Below are positions 24,874 through 34,588 of a stretch of DNA of 64,000 bases, piece by piece (position 1 is the stretch's first letter; each line of letters begins with the position of its first letter). The position numbers and the translations under genes are program-made. A model generated the notes under the pieces. The model worked only from the letters and a program-made list of their open reading frames with translations. It did no database searches and was not told the DNA's origin. This DNA comes from Aurantibrevibacter litoralis. GTDB taxonomy: Bacteria > Bacteroidota > Bacteroidia > Flavobacteriales > Flavobacteriaceae. The stretch lies in assembly GCF_034651555.1 (NCBI RefSeq), contig NZ_JAYEEQ010000008.1, forward strand, positions 62,001 to 126,000. Reading direction: 5' to 3'.

Positions 24874-26049
24874 CTAATCTAAAGCAACCGTATTGATTTG
24901 CTTTATTTTTTCTATGGCCTGTGCTATATCTGCAATTAGGTCTTCTATTTCCTCTATACCTACTGAGAAACGGATAAGACCATCCTTAATTTCTTGACGC
25001 TCCCTTTCGGCCGCACTGAGCAAGGAATGAGATGTTAATGTTGGTGACACCACCGTACTTTCTACCCCTGCCAAACTCATGGCAGGTTTTATTAATTTTA
25101 AGGCTTTTGGAAACTTTGATGCATCTATACTGTCCTTTAATTCAAATGATAGCATCCCACCAAATCCTTTCATTTGCGATGCTGCCAACCTATGCCCGGG
25201 GTGCGAAGGTAATCCCGGATAGTGTACCGCAGTGATATCGGGATGTGCGTACAGATAATGCGCCATTTTAAGCGCATTTTCATTTTGCGCTCGCACCCGA
25301 ATGCCCATGGTTTTAATACTTCGCTCTAGTAACCACACGGTGTAATCGCTAAGGCTTCCACCAAAATTCTTAGCCAAATGAAAAATACGCTCCATATAAG
25401 CTTCCGATGAAGCCACCACACCCGCTAAAATATCGGAATGTCCACCCATGTATTTTGTTGCGCTGTGTAGCACCACATCAATACCAAAATCAATCGGGTT
25501 TTGGTTTACCGGACTGGCAAAAGTATTATCGATCATCGTAATGATACCATACTTTTTGGCCAGTTCGGCCACCGCACTCAAATCTGTAATAGTCAACAAT
25601 GGATTGGAGGGTGTTTCTATATAAATTACTTTGGTATTGTCTTGAATTTTACCTTTAAAATCGGCAACCTCCCAGCCTTCGGTAAAGGAATAAGAAATTC
25701 CAAATTTATTAAACTCTTCAGTTACCAAATTATAGGTGCCGCCATATAAAGTTTGCTGTAATACCACGTGGTCTCCCGCCTTTAAAAATGCCATAAGAGC
25801 CGTGCTTATAGCCGCCATACCGCTACCGAAGATCATGGCAGCCTCGGCATGTTCTAAGGCGGCAATTTTTTTTGAAAGCGCAACCTGATTGGGCGTATTA
25901 AAGTACCTAGGATACCGCTTTATAGCTACATCTTCATAGTCATACGCTGTACTCATAAATAAAGGAGAAACCACCCCCTTAAACAACGTATCTTCCAATT
26001 CCCCAGTGTGGGTGCAAATGGTGTTAAGACCTATTTTTTTTGAATTCAT
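24874..26049 (-). CDS. Trans-sulfuration PLP enzyme (cystathionine gamma-synthase/lyase or methionine gamma-lyase type)
   Basis: The 391-residue enzyme is a Cys/Met-metabolism PLP protein. The cofactor lysine is in SATKYMGGHSD (Lys199), with the phosphate-binding IFGSGMAAIST and the substrate-binding YIETPSNPLL. It could join or cleave gamma-substituted sulfur amino acids (O-acylhomoserine, cystathionine or methionine), and the sequence alone does not separate these. It is cytoplasmic and monocistronic, with repeat copy B upstream of its start codon on the opposite strand. Confidence 0.87.
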   Translation of the reverse strand: MNSKKIGLNTICTHTGELEDTLFKGVVSPLFMSTAYDYEDVAIKRYPRYFNTPNQVALSKKIAALEHAEAAMIFGSGMAAISTALMAFLKAGDHVVLQQTLYGGTYNLVTEEFNKFGISYSFTEGWEVADFKGKIQDNTKVIYIETPSNPLLTITDLSAVAELAKKYGIITMIDNTFASPVNQNPIDFGIDVVLHSATKYMGGHSDILAGVVASSEAYMERIFHLAKNFGGSLSDYTVWLLERSIKTMGIRVRAQNENALKMAHYLYAHPDITAVHYPGLPSHPGHRLAASQMKGFGGMLSFELKDSIDASKFPKALKLIKPAMSLAGVESTVVSPTLTSHSLLSAAERERQEIKDGLIRFSVGIEEIEDLIADIAQAIEKIKQINTVALD

Positions 26050-26098
26050 CTTGCAATAAAGTTAAAAAAATACGGGAAACGTATCCCTATCCATAAAA

Positions 26099-26312
26099 AA
26101 TTTCTTGAAACTGACTATCCCCGAGGCAAGCCATAGGGGTATACTTCTACTGCGCTCAGTACGGGTTTCGCCAGTTTCATTTTGGCCTTTGGGCCAAAAA
26201 CCGAAATTTTGTATTTCACCTCACCCGGAACTGCAAAAAGACAGTTCCGACCTCTCCAAAGGAGCGGTAAATAGGAAACCCCGACCCAAGGGTCGAGGAA
26301 TCTTTAGATTGA
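26099..26312 (+). repeat. Dispersed structured repeat, copy B
   Basis: This copy is nearly identical to copy A in sequence and length. It starts aatttcttgaaactgac and ends ggaatctttagattga. The stems are gaaactg/cagtttc, cccc/gggg, tactg/cagta, ttttggcc/gggccaaaa, ggaactg/cagttcc and cccgaccc/gggtcgagg. Its tail aaaggtacggaaat (26318-26331) matches the tail of copy A after a gap of about 40 bp. It lies between modC and the PLP gene, antisense to both. Confidence 0.75.
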
Positions 26313-26392
26313 AAATCAAAGGTACGGAAATCCGATGTAAAACGTTTTAATCGCTCCTTCTATTTCGCGACGACTACGTTTGTGTACACCGT

Positions 26393-27265
26393 TTAAATTT
26401 CAAAAATCATAGGATTAAATGCCTTGGAGGCTACCATCACTTTTTGGCCAATCGAAAACTTTTCGGCTTCCGTTGAAGTAGCAATTACTTTAACGATCGC
26501 ATTGCCCATAAGCACGCTAATACAATAGACCACATCGCTTTTTTGAATGGCTACAATTTCTCCACTAAGTTTAAATTTACTGCTGATGGCATCAGACGAA
26601 AAAACATGTTCCGGACTTCCTTCCTTTATCACCTTGCCCTTTTCCAATACCATAACCCGATCTGCAAGTTTGAAAATTTCGGGCAGATGATGACTAACCA
26701 AAATGGTTGTCAATTGATACTTGCGATGAATTTTTAAAATATATTCCTGAAGTCTATGTCGCATCTGGTCATCTAATGCGGACAAAGGCTCATCTAATAA
26801 TAGAATTTTAGGTTTTCGGACAATGGCTCTTGCCAATGCAACCCGCTGCCTTTGTCCTCCGGATAAATGTTCGGGTTTGCTGTGTTGAAGGGATTGTAGT
26901 TCCATAAGTACCAATAATTCATCAACAATAGCTGTGGTATCTCCTTTTTGCTTGGCAAAGTCCAAATTTTCCTTTACAGTCAAATTAGGAAATAAGGCAA
27001 AGTCCTGAAAAACAAAGCCAATGGATCGTTTTTGAATGGGCAAATGCACTTTTTTGGCTGTATTGTCCCACATGGCCTCATCCACTTCAATGACTGCATT
27101 TTCTGCCGTAGTAAGTCCGGCTAAGATTCGAAGTAAGGTTGTTTTTCCCGCTCCGGAACTTCCGTAAAGTGCCAAAAATTGACCCTTTTGCAGTTCAAAA
27201 GTAAGGTCTAGCGGAAGCTTCCCTTCCGCCGTCTGCAACATTTTATAGGCTGCGAACTTAATCAT
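26393..27265 (-). CDS. modC: Molybdate ABC transporter ATP-binding protein
   Basis: The 290-residue ABC ATPase has Walker A GSSGAGKTT (about 35-43), Q-loop VFQDFALFP, signature LSGGQRQRVALARA, Walker B ILLLDEPLSALD and the switch His in LVSHHLPEI. A C-terminal TOBE-like extension (about 235-290) follows, as in ModC. It powers molybdate uptake at the inner membrane with ModB. It is the last gene of a tightly overlapping operon, with its start overlapping modB by 8 bp. Tungstate is an alternative substrate. Confidence 0.9.
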   Translation of the reverse strand: MIKFAAYKMLQTAEGKLPLDLTFELQKGQFLALYGSSGAGKTTLLRILAGLTTAENAVIEVDEAMWDNTAKKVHLPIQKRSIGFVFQDFALFPNLTVKENLDFAKQKGDTTAIVDELLVLMELQSLQHSKPEHLSGGQRQRVALARAIVRKPKILLLDEPLSALDDQMRHRLQEYILKIHRKYQLTTILVSHHLPEIFKLADRVMVLEKGKVIKEGSPEHVFSSDAISSKFKLSGEIVAIQKSDVVYCISVLMGNAIVKVIATSTEAEKFSIGQKVMVASKAFNPMIFEI

Positions 27266-27947
27266 GCAACGGATTGGTCTTGTGAAATGAATTGTTGATA
27301 AGATATACCCCTAACAACGTAAAAAAAGTAAATCCAAACAAAATACCTGCATAAAAATTTGCGGTACCATAATTCATGGCTTGTACTTCATCGTAGATGG
27401 CAATGGCAACTACCCTTGTTTCATCGGGAATACTGCCTCCAATCATTAAAACCACTCCAAACTCTCCGATAGTGTGTGCAAAGGTTAAGACGATACCGGT
27501 TAAAATGGAAGATTTGATATTGGGTAACAAAATTTTTGTTAGGGTGGTAAAGGGCGATTTTCCAAGCGTTAAGGATGCTTCTTTTAATGACACAGGAAGG
27601 TTTTTTAATCCGGATTGAATAGGATGCACCATAAAAGGCAAGCTGTACAAAATGGAAGCAATAATGAGCCCTTCAAAGGTAAAAACCAACCGTAAATTAA
27701 AATAGGTATCTAAAAAAGTACCGAGTGCATTTTCGGGACTAAAAGCCACCAATAAATAGAATCCCAAAACCGTGGGTGGCAGTACCAAAGGAAGGCTAAC
27801 CGCCGCTTCTACGGCGGCCTTAAATTTGAATTTGCTATACGCCAACCAATAACTCAACGGAATAGCAATAACTAATAGGATGGCGGTAGTAATTAACGCC
27901 AACTTTGCCGTAAGCCATAACGGACCTAGATCAATCATTTGAGGCAA
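27258..27947 (-). CDS. modB: Molybdate ABC transporter permease
   Basis: The 229-residue inner-membrane permease has about five or six hydrophobic helices and the EAA-type loop LKEASLTLGKSPFTTLTKILLP, which docks the ATPase. TIGEFGVVLMIGGSIPDETR is typical of ModB. It overlaps the molbindin gene by 17 bp and modC by 8 bp. Translational coupling is therefore likely. Confidence 0.92.
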   Translation of the reverse strand: MPQMIDLGPLWLTAKLALITTAILLVIAIPLSYWLAYSKFKFKAAVEAAVSLPLVLPPTVLGFYLLVAFSPENALGTFLDTYFNLRLVFTFEGLIIASILYSLPFMVHPIQSGLKNLPVSLKEASLTLGKSPFTTLTKILLPNIKSSILTGIVLTFAHTIGEFGVVLMIGGSIPDETRVVAIAIYDEVQAMNYGTANFYAGILFGFTFFTLLGVYLINNSFHKTNPLHD

Positions 27948-28335
27948 TGCTTATTTCGTTCGTTTTTATAAGTGCCCAAACCACATCATTTACTTTTAAT
28001 TTAAGTTGCTGGGTGGCGGCAGTTGTTATAACCGATTTCAATTTGTGTTTTCCGATATCGATCGTAACCTCGCTTAGAAGTTTCCCCTCTTTTAGTGCAC
28101 TGATTTTTCCCGGAATCTTATTTTGAATGCTTAGCTCCAAAATGTCACGGGTAGCCAGAATCACTTCGGTTTCCTTAAAAAACAGTGCTACTTTCTTTCC
28201 AATTTCTAGATACGGCACCGTTTCCGGAGTGTCGATTACAATGGTCGTAAATACAAATTCGTCTACCGCCATGTTAACCAAAGACAAGGTGTCGTTGGTT
28301 TGTAGTGCCGTAATGGTTCCTACCAGTCTATTCAT
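27931..28335 (-). CDS. Stand-alone double-TOBE molybdate-binding protein (molbindin-like)
   Basis: The protein has 134 residues if it starts at ATG 28335 (MNRLVGTITAL). A longer reading from 28356 adds only seven residues. Two Mop/TOBE half-repeats are visible: LVGTITALQTNDTLSLVNM and KIPGKISALKEGKLLSEVTI. Such small cytoplasmic proteins store or buffer molybdate, and in other bacteria TOBE pairs act as molybdate-sensing modules. It is embedded between modA and modB and overlaps both, which supports a molybdate role. Confidence 0.82.
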   Translation of the reverse strand: MNRLVGTITALQTNDTLSLVNMAVDEFVFTTIVIDTPETVPYLEIGKKVALFFKETEVILATRDILELSIQNKIPGKISALKEGKLLSEVTIDIGKHKLKSVITTAATQQLKLKVNDVVWALIKTNEISIASND

Positions 28336-29101
28336 TTCCCAGCTGTGTGAAACCAAAATGAGTTAAAATAGCAATTGCCATTTGAGATGCCACAAAGTCA
28401 TAAAAATGATGTGCTAAGGGCTTATCCTTGCCCGGCTTTAAGATTACATAGCCTTGTTCCAAGGGCAAATGACTGGTTTCCGGAATAAGATAATACATCC
28501 CTCCACTTTTTTTCAATGTGGGCGACAAGGCCAAGGACAAGGCTACAATACCAATGTCTGCCGCACCTAATTGCACAAACTGAGCTGTTTGCGCAATATT
28601 TTCACCAAAGACAAACTTCGATTTTACCCGCTCATACAAAGTATAAAACTCCATGCTCTCTTTGGCTCTTGCTCCATATGGCGCATGCTCAGGATTAGCA
28701 ATGGCAATTTTCTTTATTTCTGGATTCAGGAAGCTGTTCATTTTGTCTTTGTTGGGATCTATCTTCTTGCTCCAAATAACGATTCTTCCAATTCCATAAA
28801 TTTTTACTTCCGAGGCCGTAAAGCCATCTTGCTGCAATTTTTGAGGGTAACTTTTATCCGCAGAAAAATAAATATCGAACGGGGCACCATGTTGAATTTG
28901 TTCAAAAAATTTCCCCGAAGAACCATAGATGACTTGTACAGTGCTCGTGGGTTCTACTTTCTGATAAACCGAAATAACGGAATCAAGGGCAAATTTTAAA
29001 TCAGAAGCAGCAGCTATGACAACTTTTTCCTGTGCACTCACAATCCATCCACTAAAAAGGAATACTGTCGCAAAAACAAATAAGCCTATTTTCCTTTTCA
29101 T
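28328..29101 (-). CDS. modA: Molybdate ABC transporter substrate-binding protein
   Basis: The 257-residue periplasmic binding protein has a signal peptide (about 1-23, ending VSAQ). ModA motifs follow: AAASDLKFALDSV near the N-terminus, IYGSSGKFFEQIQHGAPFDIYFSAD, and GAADIGIVALSLA. It captures molybdate for ModBC. It is the first gene of the modA-mop-modB-modC operon. No promoter box was clear in the 109 bp upstream. Confidence 0.92.
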   Translation of the reverse strand: MKRKIGLFVFATVFLFSGWIVSAQEKVVIAAASDLKFALDSVISVYQKVEPTSTVQVIYGSSGKFFEQIQHGAPFDIYFSADKSYPQKLQQDGFTASEVKIYGIGRIVIWSKKIDPNKDKMNSFLNPEIKKIAIANPEHAPYGARAKESMEFYTLYERVKSKFVFGENIAQTAQFVQLGAADIGIVALSLALSPTLKKSGGMYYLIPETSHLPLEQGYVILKPGKDKPLAHHFYDFVASQMAIAILTHFGFTQLGNE

Positions 29102-29210
29102 GATGGTTCTTTCTAAAACTGAAATTTAAAAAATATTTTACGTAAACCTAATCCCAAAAGGCTCTGTAAATACCATTAATAGACCTACCAACGATAGCAC
29201 CTAAGCGCTC

Positions 29211-32200
29211 TTATTTTGTGTAATTTACCCGATAGCGCCAATAGCTTATTGCTCCTAACACAAAAACACCAAACACCGTGTACCAAATAAAACTTGGTGT
29301 TATTACTTGGGCACCGCTGGCATAACTGTGCAACCCTGCCAAATAGAAATTAACCCCAAAATAGGTCATCATAATACTGGCAAAAGCCACAATACTCATA
29401 AAGTTAAACGTCCACCGTCCTCGAAGTCCCGGTATTAATCGCATATGAACCACAAAGGCATACACCATAATGGAAATTAAGGCCCAGGTTTCTTTGGGAT
29501 CCCATCCCCAGTAGCGCCCCCAACTTTCGTTGGCCCACTGACCCCCTAAAAAGTTACCAATGGTAAGCATTACAAGGCCAACCGTTAAAGACAACTCATT
29601 AATAATGGTCAGTTCCTTAAGATTGATGTCCATTTTGGCTTTATTATTCTTATTGGTCAGAATTATAAGAATGAGCGACACCACCCCCAAAATCATTCCT
29701 ACGGTCAATGGGCCGTAGCTGCCTACGATAACCGCTACGTGAATCATTAACCAATAACTATCCAGTACAGGTTGGAGATTGGCTATAGAAGGATCTACCC
29801 AGCTCTGATGGGCAATCCACAACAACATTGAGGTTACAAAAGCCGATGCGGCGATGGTCATGTCACTTTTTTTACTGAACAACAATCCCATCCCCATGGT
29901 AGCCCAAGATACATATAAAATACTTTCGTAGGCGTCACTCCAGGGGGCATGTCCGGAGATATACCATCGGGCTATGAGTCCGGCTGTGTGTAAGATAAAG
30001 AAAAGTACAATGACGAATTTAAATCCTAAGATGCCATACCGTAAGACTTTTCGATCTTTAAAAATCTGAAAGACGACCAAAAAGAACATCAACACCCCAA
30101 CCAAGGCATAATATTTATATAATTTATTGAAAATATCTACCTTATTATATACCACTTCAGCTTCTATTTTACGATCGCTGGGCATTACTTCTTTTCCGTG
30201 ATTGTACTGATTTTGCTTAAAAGCTGCCAACAATTTAGAAGCTTCGGAATAATCTCCTGTTTCATTGGCTTTCTGAAGCGTCATTAAATAATACGGAATC
30301 GCATTTTTTACAAAATTGCTGTACAGCGAATCCTGAATAACATAAGTACCCGAACGGTACTCCAGTGCAGAAATCCATTTGTTATTTTCATCGTTCAACA
30401 ATGGAAAAATCTTTACAATATCACCGCTTAGTGCCCTGTCTAGCAACGCCAAACGCAAATCTGCATCTTTAAAATCCTTTTCAAATTTGCTCGGCGTATT
30501 GGTCGCATAGGCCTTTTGGAGGTAGGGTGCTAGTTTGTATTGGCCTTGATCATCAAAAAAATCGGTAGCTTTCACATATATTTTATCCAGCGGAACATTT
30601 AGTATATGGCGTATGCTATCGTTTTGCCCCTTTTTATCCAGCATTATAAATTCCGTATTGTACCATAGTACCGGATTTTGCATCATGGAAAGGAAAATCT
30701 GATCGGCATCATACTCCTTATACGTATCTTTTAGGCTTAGTTTTCGCAACAACTCTGAAGCAAAAGTGTTCATGGGCTTCATACGGCCACCCTCATCCTG
30801 AACAATTAATTTTCCAAATTCGGCGGCATGTTCTTTGGATACAATTAAGGTACGCAGCAATGAGTCTACTTGTTGTTGCGAAGGAGGCTCCTGATGCCCA
30901 TGATTGTCCTGCGCTATATTCTGACCGGTAAACCCTAAAAACAACAGCCCCAAAAGTGCCGCTTTTTTTGTTTTTAATTTATCCAAAGAAGTGGCCAAAT
31001 CTTTGAAACGGGTTTTTCCGAAAAACATAATACCCATAAGTCCAAGATATAACAAAAAATACCCAATATAGGTAACCCATGTGCCCCAAAAATCGTGATT
31101 CACAGATAGTCCGGTTCCCTTTTCATCGGGATCAAAAGTGGCCTGAAAAAAGCGATATCCTTTATGATCCAATACATGGTTCATATAAATATCATAATCA
31201 AATGGTCGCTCATCCTGTACGGTTATCCGGCTCATAAAGGAGGCATATCCCTTTTCTGTGCCGGGGTATTTTTCGGCAATAAAATCGTTCAGGGTAATGG
31301 CAAATGGTAATTTATATACCTTGGAGCCATAACTAAATGAAAAATCCAATCCGCCGACATTAAATTTATCCGAAAAATTAGCGGTTCCCCTTGCGCCTAA
31401 AATTTTGCGTTGAACCTTTTCACCTTTTGACGAAATTTCGAGTACCAAAGCATCCTGAGTTGCGGGTGTAATTTCGTTTTTTGGCACGGCTACAACCCCG
31501 TAAGAACCCTTTACTACAGGTTCGGGGATTACAAATTGCATCCCGGCAATACTGTATAGCGACCGTAACTGTAGGGGCTGAATAGAATCGGCACTTACCG
31601 CTCCCTGAAACTGATCTGCCATACGTAAAAAACTACCATTAAATGGTGTTTGTATGGCATAGGTGGTATCTGTGGTATAGATATTTATAGCCCCTTCGGT
31701 GGCCTTATTTAATGCGAAAAGCACATTGTGAATGCTGGCAATTTCTCCATCTTCCAGGTAATGATCGTGGCGATTGCCATCTCCGGCCTCCACGATTTTT
31801 AGATAGGTTTGTCCTTGTTCATCGGGTATCAATCCTTCTTGTGCCCCTTTTATAAAATCGACATATTTTATACTAAAATCCTGACCGTTGTAATCGCTTT
31901 TCCAGGGGAGACTCGACTTTAGCGCCTCGGGAGTAACAATGATAGGATCTTCCAAAATCTTTCGTCTTGCTTCCCCATTAATTTCACCATCGACATGCGC
32001 AGTTAAAAACGTCTTTTCGGAATAAAACACACTTTCTGTATTTCCCTCTCGTATGGGCATCATCCCTTCAAAACTAATGTATCGGGTAATAAAAGCGCCC
32101 ACAATAATTAACACCCAAGACAAATGCAACAAAAGAACAGGCCATTTTTCTTTGCGCAACAGTCTATACCGAAAAATATTTCCCGCAAAGTTAATTACGA

Positions 32201-32372
32201 AAAAAGCCATAATAGCCTCGAACCACGTGGTGTTATAAATCCAAATCCGAGCTGTATCTGTGCTGTACCAGCTTTCAATAAAAGTTCCGAAAGCCATGGC
32301 CGTAGCAAAGACGATAAAAAGAACGGCGGTTAATCTGGTCGAAAAAAGAATCTTTTTTATTTGTTCTAGCAT
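29211..32372 (-). CDS. CcsBA-type cytochrome c biogenesis protein (ResB-CcsA fusion)
   Basis: The 1053-residue polytopic inner-membrane protein joins a ResB/CcsB-like N-terminal half to a CcsA-like C-terminal half. The first half has helices near 12-30, 45-60 and 80-95, a large periplasmic loop, then another helix near 430-450. The second half has the WWD haem-handling motif WGRYWGWDPKETWAL near residue 965. The fusion exports haem and attaches it to CxxCH apocytochromes (system II). The window encodes at least one client-type protein, the CIACH protein at 11442-13367. The middle region (about 490-720) is hydrophilic and less conserved. It is a single-gene unit. Confidence 0.92.
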   Translation of the reverse strand: MLEQIKKILFSTRLTAVLFIVFATAMAFGTFIESWYSTDTARIWIYNTTWFEAIMAFFVINFAGNIFRYRLLRKEKWPVLLLHLSWVLIIVGAFITRYISFEGMMPIREGNTESVFYSEKTFLTAHVDGEINGEARRKILEDPIIVTPEALKSSLPWKSDYNGQDFSIKYVDFIKGAQEGLIPDEQGQTYLKIVEAGDGNRHDHYLEDGEIASIHNVLFALNKATEGAINIYTTDTTYAIQTPFNGSFLRMADQFQGAVSADSIQPLQLRSLYSIAGMQFVIPEPVVKGSYGVVAVPKNEITPATQDALVLEISSKGEKVQRKILGARGTANFSDKFNVGGLDFSFSYGSKVYKLPFAITLNDFIAEKYPGTEKGYASFMSRITVQDERPFDYDIYMNHVLDHKGYRFFQATFDPDEKGTGLSVNHDFWGTWVTYIGYFLLYLGLMGIMFFGKTRFKDLATSLDKLKTKKAALLGLLFLGFTGQNIAQDNHGHQEPPSQQQVDSLLRTLIVSKEHAAEFGKLIVQDEGGRMKPMNTFASELLRKLSLKDTYKEYDADQIFLSMMQNPVLWYNTEFIMLDKKGQNDSIRHILNVPLDKIYVKATDFFDDQGQYKLAPYLQKAYATNTPSKFEKDFKDADLRLALLDRALSGDIVKIFPLLNDENNKWISALEYRSGTYVIQDSLYSNFVKNAIPYYLMTLQKANETGDYSEASKLLAAFKQNQYNHGKEVMPSDRKIEAEVVYNKVDIFNKLYKYYALVGVLMFFLVVFQIFKDRKVLRYGILGFKFVIVLFFILHTAGLIARWYISGHAPWSDAYESILYVSWATMGMGLLFSKKSDMTIAASAFVTSMLLWIAHQSWVDPSIANLQPVLDSYWLMIHVAVIVGSYGPLTVGMILGVVSLILIILTNKNNKAKMDINLKELTIINELSLTVGLVMLTIGNFLGGQWANESWGRYWGWDPKETWALISIMVYAFVVHMRLIPGLRGRWTFNFMSIVAFASIMMTYFGVNFYLAGLHSYASGAQVITPSFIWYTVFGVFVLGAISYWRYRVNYTK

Positions 32373-32603
32373 TAGAGGGAGGTATTTTTCAGTTGCAAAA
32401 ATAGGATATTTGTAAAGAATTTAAGCCATATTAACATTTGGGCAACGTTCCTCTTAAAAAACCCATGCCGTAAGCACTTCGTTTGCAAAATTAAGGTTTA
32501 AGGTGCTGTATGCCGACATAACGTTCTAGCGCTAAATCAAAAAAAAATGTCCCCGCACAACAGGATAATTTAAGAAGCCAAAATATATACTTACTTTAGT
32601 GGC

Positions 32604-33368
32604 ATGATTACGGTGGTTCTACTTGGCGGAGGAAATTTGGCGCTTCATTTGTTCGATGCACTTCAAAAAAGTAAAGAATGTAGTGTACTGCAGTACTACA
32701 ATAGGTCGATAGAAAAAATAGCTCATCTTTCCGGAGCGGTATCAATTACCAACAACCTGCAGGAAATAGTGTCTGCCGATTTGTATATTGTAGCCGTTTC
32801 GGATGATGCCATCGCTAAGGTGGCCAAAAACATAACGAAACACAATGCTCTTATAGCCCATACCTCGGGAAGTGCTCCCCTAGCTGTTTTGCCTCCACAC
32901 AGTAGAAAAGCCTCCTTTTATCTGCTGCAAACATTCACAAAGGGACGTGCTTTAGATTTTCAATCGGTACCTATATGCTTAGAAACCGAGGATGAGGCGG
33001 ATTTCACCCTTTTAAAACGCTTGGCCATGTCGCTTTCTAGGTCGGTACATCACATTTCTACGCCACAGCGACAGGCTTTGCATTTGGCCGCTGTATTTGT
33101 TAATAATTTTACCAATCACCTTTACCTCATTGGCCAAGAAATCTGTGTTGCGCAAGGATTATCTTTTGATCTGCTACGACCTTTAATTATGGAAACCGCT
33201 AAAAAAATAGAAAGTCTATCTCCTTTTGAAGCGCAAACAGGTCCTGCCAAACGTGGAGATACAAAAACATTGCAGCGACACCAGCGGCAATTGCAACAAA
33301 AAAATCGTAAAGAAATGTATATTTTATTAAGCCAATCAATTGAAAATACCCATGGAAAAAAGTTATAA
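32604..33368 (+). CDS. Rossmann-like and DUF2520 domain protein
   Basis: The 254-residue protein has an N-terminal NAD(P)-binding fold (VVLLGGGNLALHLFDAL) and a C-terminal helical DUF2520 domain (about 125-245, including LAAVFVNNFTNHLYLIG). The family resembles 6-phosphogluconate/F420-type oxidoreductases, and its reaction is not established. It overlaps the next gene by 17 bp and heads a cluster with a KdsC-like phosphatase and Maf, an arrangement I recall from many Flavobacteriaceae. Confidence 0.85.
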   Translation: MITVVLLGGGNLALHLFDALQKSKECSVLQYYNRSIEKIAHLSGAVSITNNLQEIVSADLYIVAVSDDAIAKVAKNITKHNALIAHTSGSAPLAVLPPHSRKASFYLLQTFTKGRALDFQSVPICLETEDEADFTLLKRLAMSLSRSVHHISTPQRQALHLAAVFVNNFTNHLYLIGQEICVAQGLSFDLLRPLIMETAKKIESLSPFEAQTGPAKRGDTKTLQRHQRQLQQKNRKEMYILLSQSIENTHGKKL

Positions 33369-33879
33369 ATCCTATTTAAAAAATATCACCACTTTTGTTT
33401 TTGATGTGGACGGCGTATTTACTGATGGCTCTATTTTAATTACCACAAATGGTGAAATGCTACGCAAAATGAGCGTCAAAGATGGCTATGCGCTGAAGAC
33501 GGCGATCCAAAAAGGATATCAGGTGTGCATTATTTCGGGCGGCACCAATGAAGGTGTTAAAGAACGTTTGCGAGGTCTTGGGGTAACCGATATTTACTTA
33601 GGCGCACACCACAAGGAAGCACCCTTAAAGGAATACTTAGATGTATACCGTATAGATCCACAACAGGTACTTTACATGGGCGATGATATTCCCGACATTC
33701 CGCCTATGCGTTTGGTGGCGTTACCCACCTGCCCGCAAAACGCTGTACCCGAGGTTAAGGCTATTTCAAAATACATATCGCACAAAAATGGCGGTAAAGG
33801 TTGTGTGCGCGATGTCATAGAACAAGTACTTAAAGTGCGAGGAGATTGGGATGCTAATTTCGATGCCCAAAATGCGTAA
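33352..33879 (+). CDS. KdsC-like HAD phosphatase
   Basis: The protein has 175 residues when started at ATG 33352 (MEKSYKSYL); an ATG at 33340 adds four residues. The HAD signature FDVDGVFTDGS gives the nucleophile and acid aspartates, with the later motifs ISGGTNEGVK and YMGDDIPDIPPM. It closely resembles 3-deoxy-D-manno-octulosonate 8-phosphate phosphatase (KdsC), a cytoplasmic step of lipid A core synthesis. A related sugar-phosphate phosphatase role remains possible. It sits 5 bp before maf. Confidence 0.86.
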   Translation: MEKSYKSYLKNITTFVFDVDGVFTDGSILITTNGEMLRKMSVKDGYALKTAIQKGYQVCIISGGTNEGVKERLRGLGVTDIYLGAHHKEAPLKEYLDVYRIDPQQVLYMGDDIPDIPPMRLVALPTCPQNAVPEVKAISKYISHKNGGKGCVRDVIEQVLKVRGDWDANFDAQNA

Positions 33880-33884
33880 GACTT

Positions 33885-34472
33885 ATGTGGAAATCAACGC
33901 TTAAGGAGTATAAAATTGTCTTGGGCTCTGGCTCCCCGCGAAGACAAGAATTTTTAAGCCAATTGCATCTGGACTTTGAAGTGCGAACCTTCCCTGTAGA
34001 AGAAGTGTACCCCTCCGATTTAAAAGGGCACGAAATAGCCGATTATTTGGCAAAATTAAAAGCAAATGCGCTTTTGCCAACCCTAAAGGATCGCGAAATT
34101 ATAATCACTTCGGACACCGTAGTTTGGCATCGAAATACAGCACTTGGAAAACCAAAAAATACAGAAAATGCCATAGCCATGCTAAAGATATTATCTGGCG
34201 ATTGGCATGAGGTAATTACTTCGGTATGTTTTACAACCACCAAAAAACAAATTTTGGTAAACGAAACTACCAAAGTGAAATTTAAGGAACTTTCGGAAGA
34301 AGAAATTTTATTTTATTGCAACCTACAACCACCCTTAGACAAAGCCGGCGGTTATGGTATTCAGGACTGGATAGGTCTTATTGGGATTGAGAAAATTGAG
34401 GGATCCTATAGCAATGTGGTGGGGCTGCCTACGCATTTGGTATATAAAACGTTAATGCGCATGGTTGCCTGA
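33885..34472 (+). CDS. maf: Maf-family nucleoside triphosphate pyrophosphatase
   Basis: The 195-residue Maf/YhdE-type protein shows the N-terminal LGSGSPRRQEFLSQL motif, the central ITSDTVVWH segment (the aspartate acts as general base in Maf enzymes) and the C-terminal KAGGYGIQDW. Members hydrolyse dTTP, UTP or modified nucleotides and are linked to nucleotide-pool cleaning and division arrest. It lies 5 bp after the phosphatase gene, so it is part of the same operon. Confidence 0.92.
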   Translation: MWKSTLKEYKIVLGSGSPRRQEFLSQLHLDFEVRTFPVEEVYPSDLKGHEIADYLAKLKANALLPTLKDREIIITSDTVVWHRNTALGKPKNTENAIAMLKILSGDWHEVITSVCFTTTKKQILVNETTKVKFKELSEEEILFYCNLQPPLDKAGGYGIQDWIGLIGIEKIEGSYSNVVGLPTHLVYKTLMRMVA

Positions 34473-34588
34473 TGCTTTTTAGATAATTTTGCACAGCATA
34501 ATGCGGGAAGCCGACAGCCCCCTAAGGATCAATCATCATACCTTGCTTTTTAGAAAATTAAAAAAATGTTTAACCTAAAAATATACGC

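Noticed and set aside
26105..26350. 81-codon plus-strand ORF between modC and the PLP enzyme gene
   Set aside because: It is a translation of repeat copy B. It has no ribosome-binding context and no protein family.
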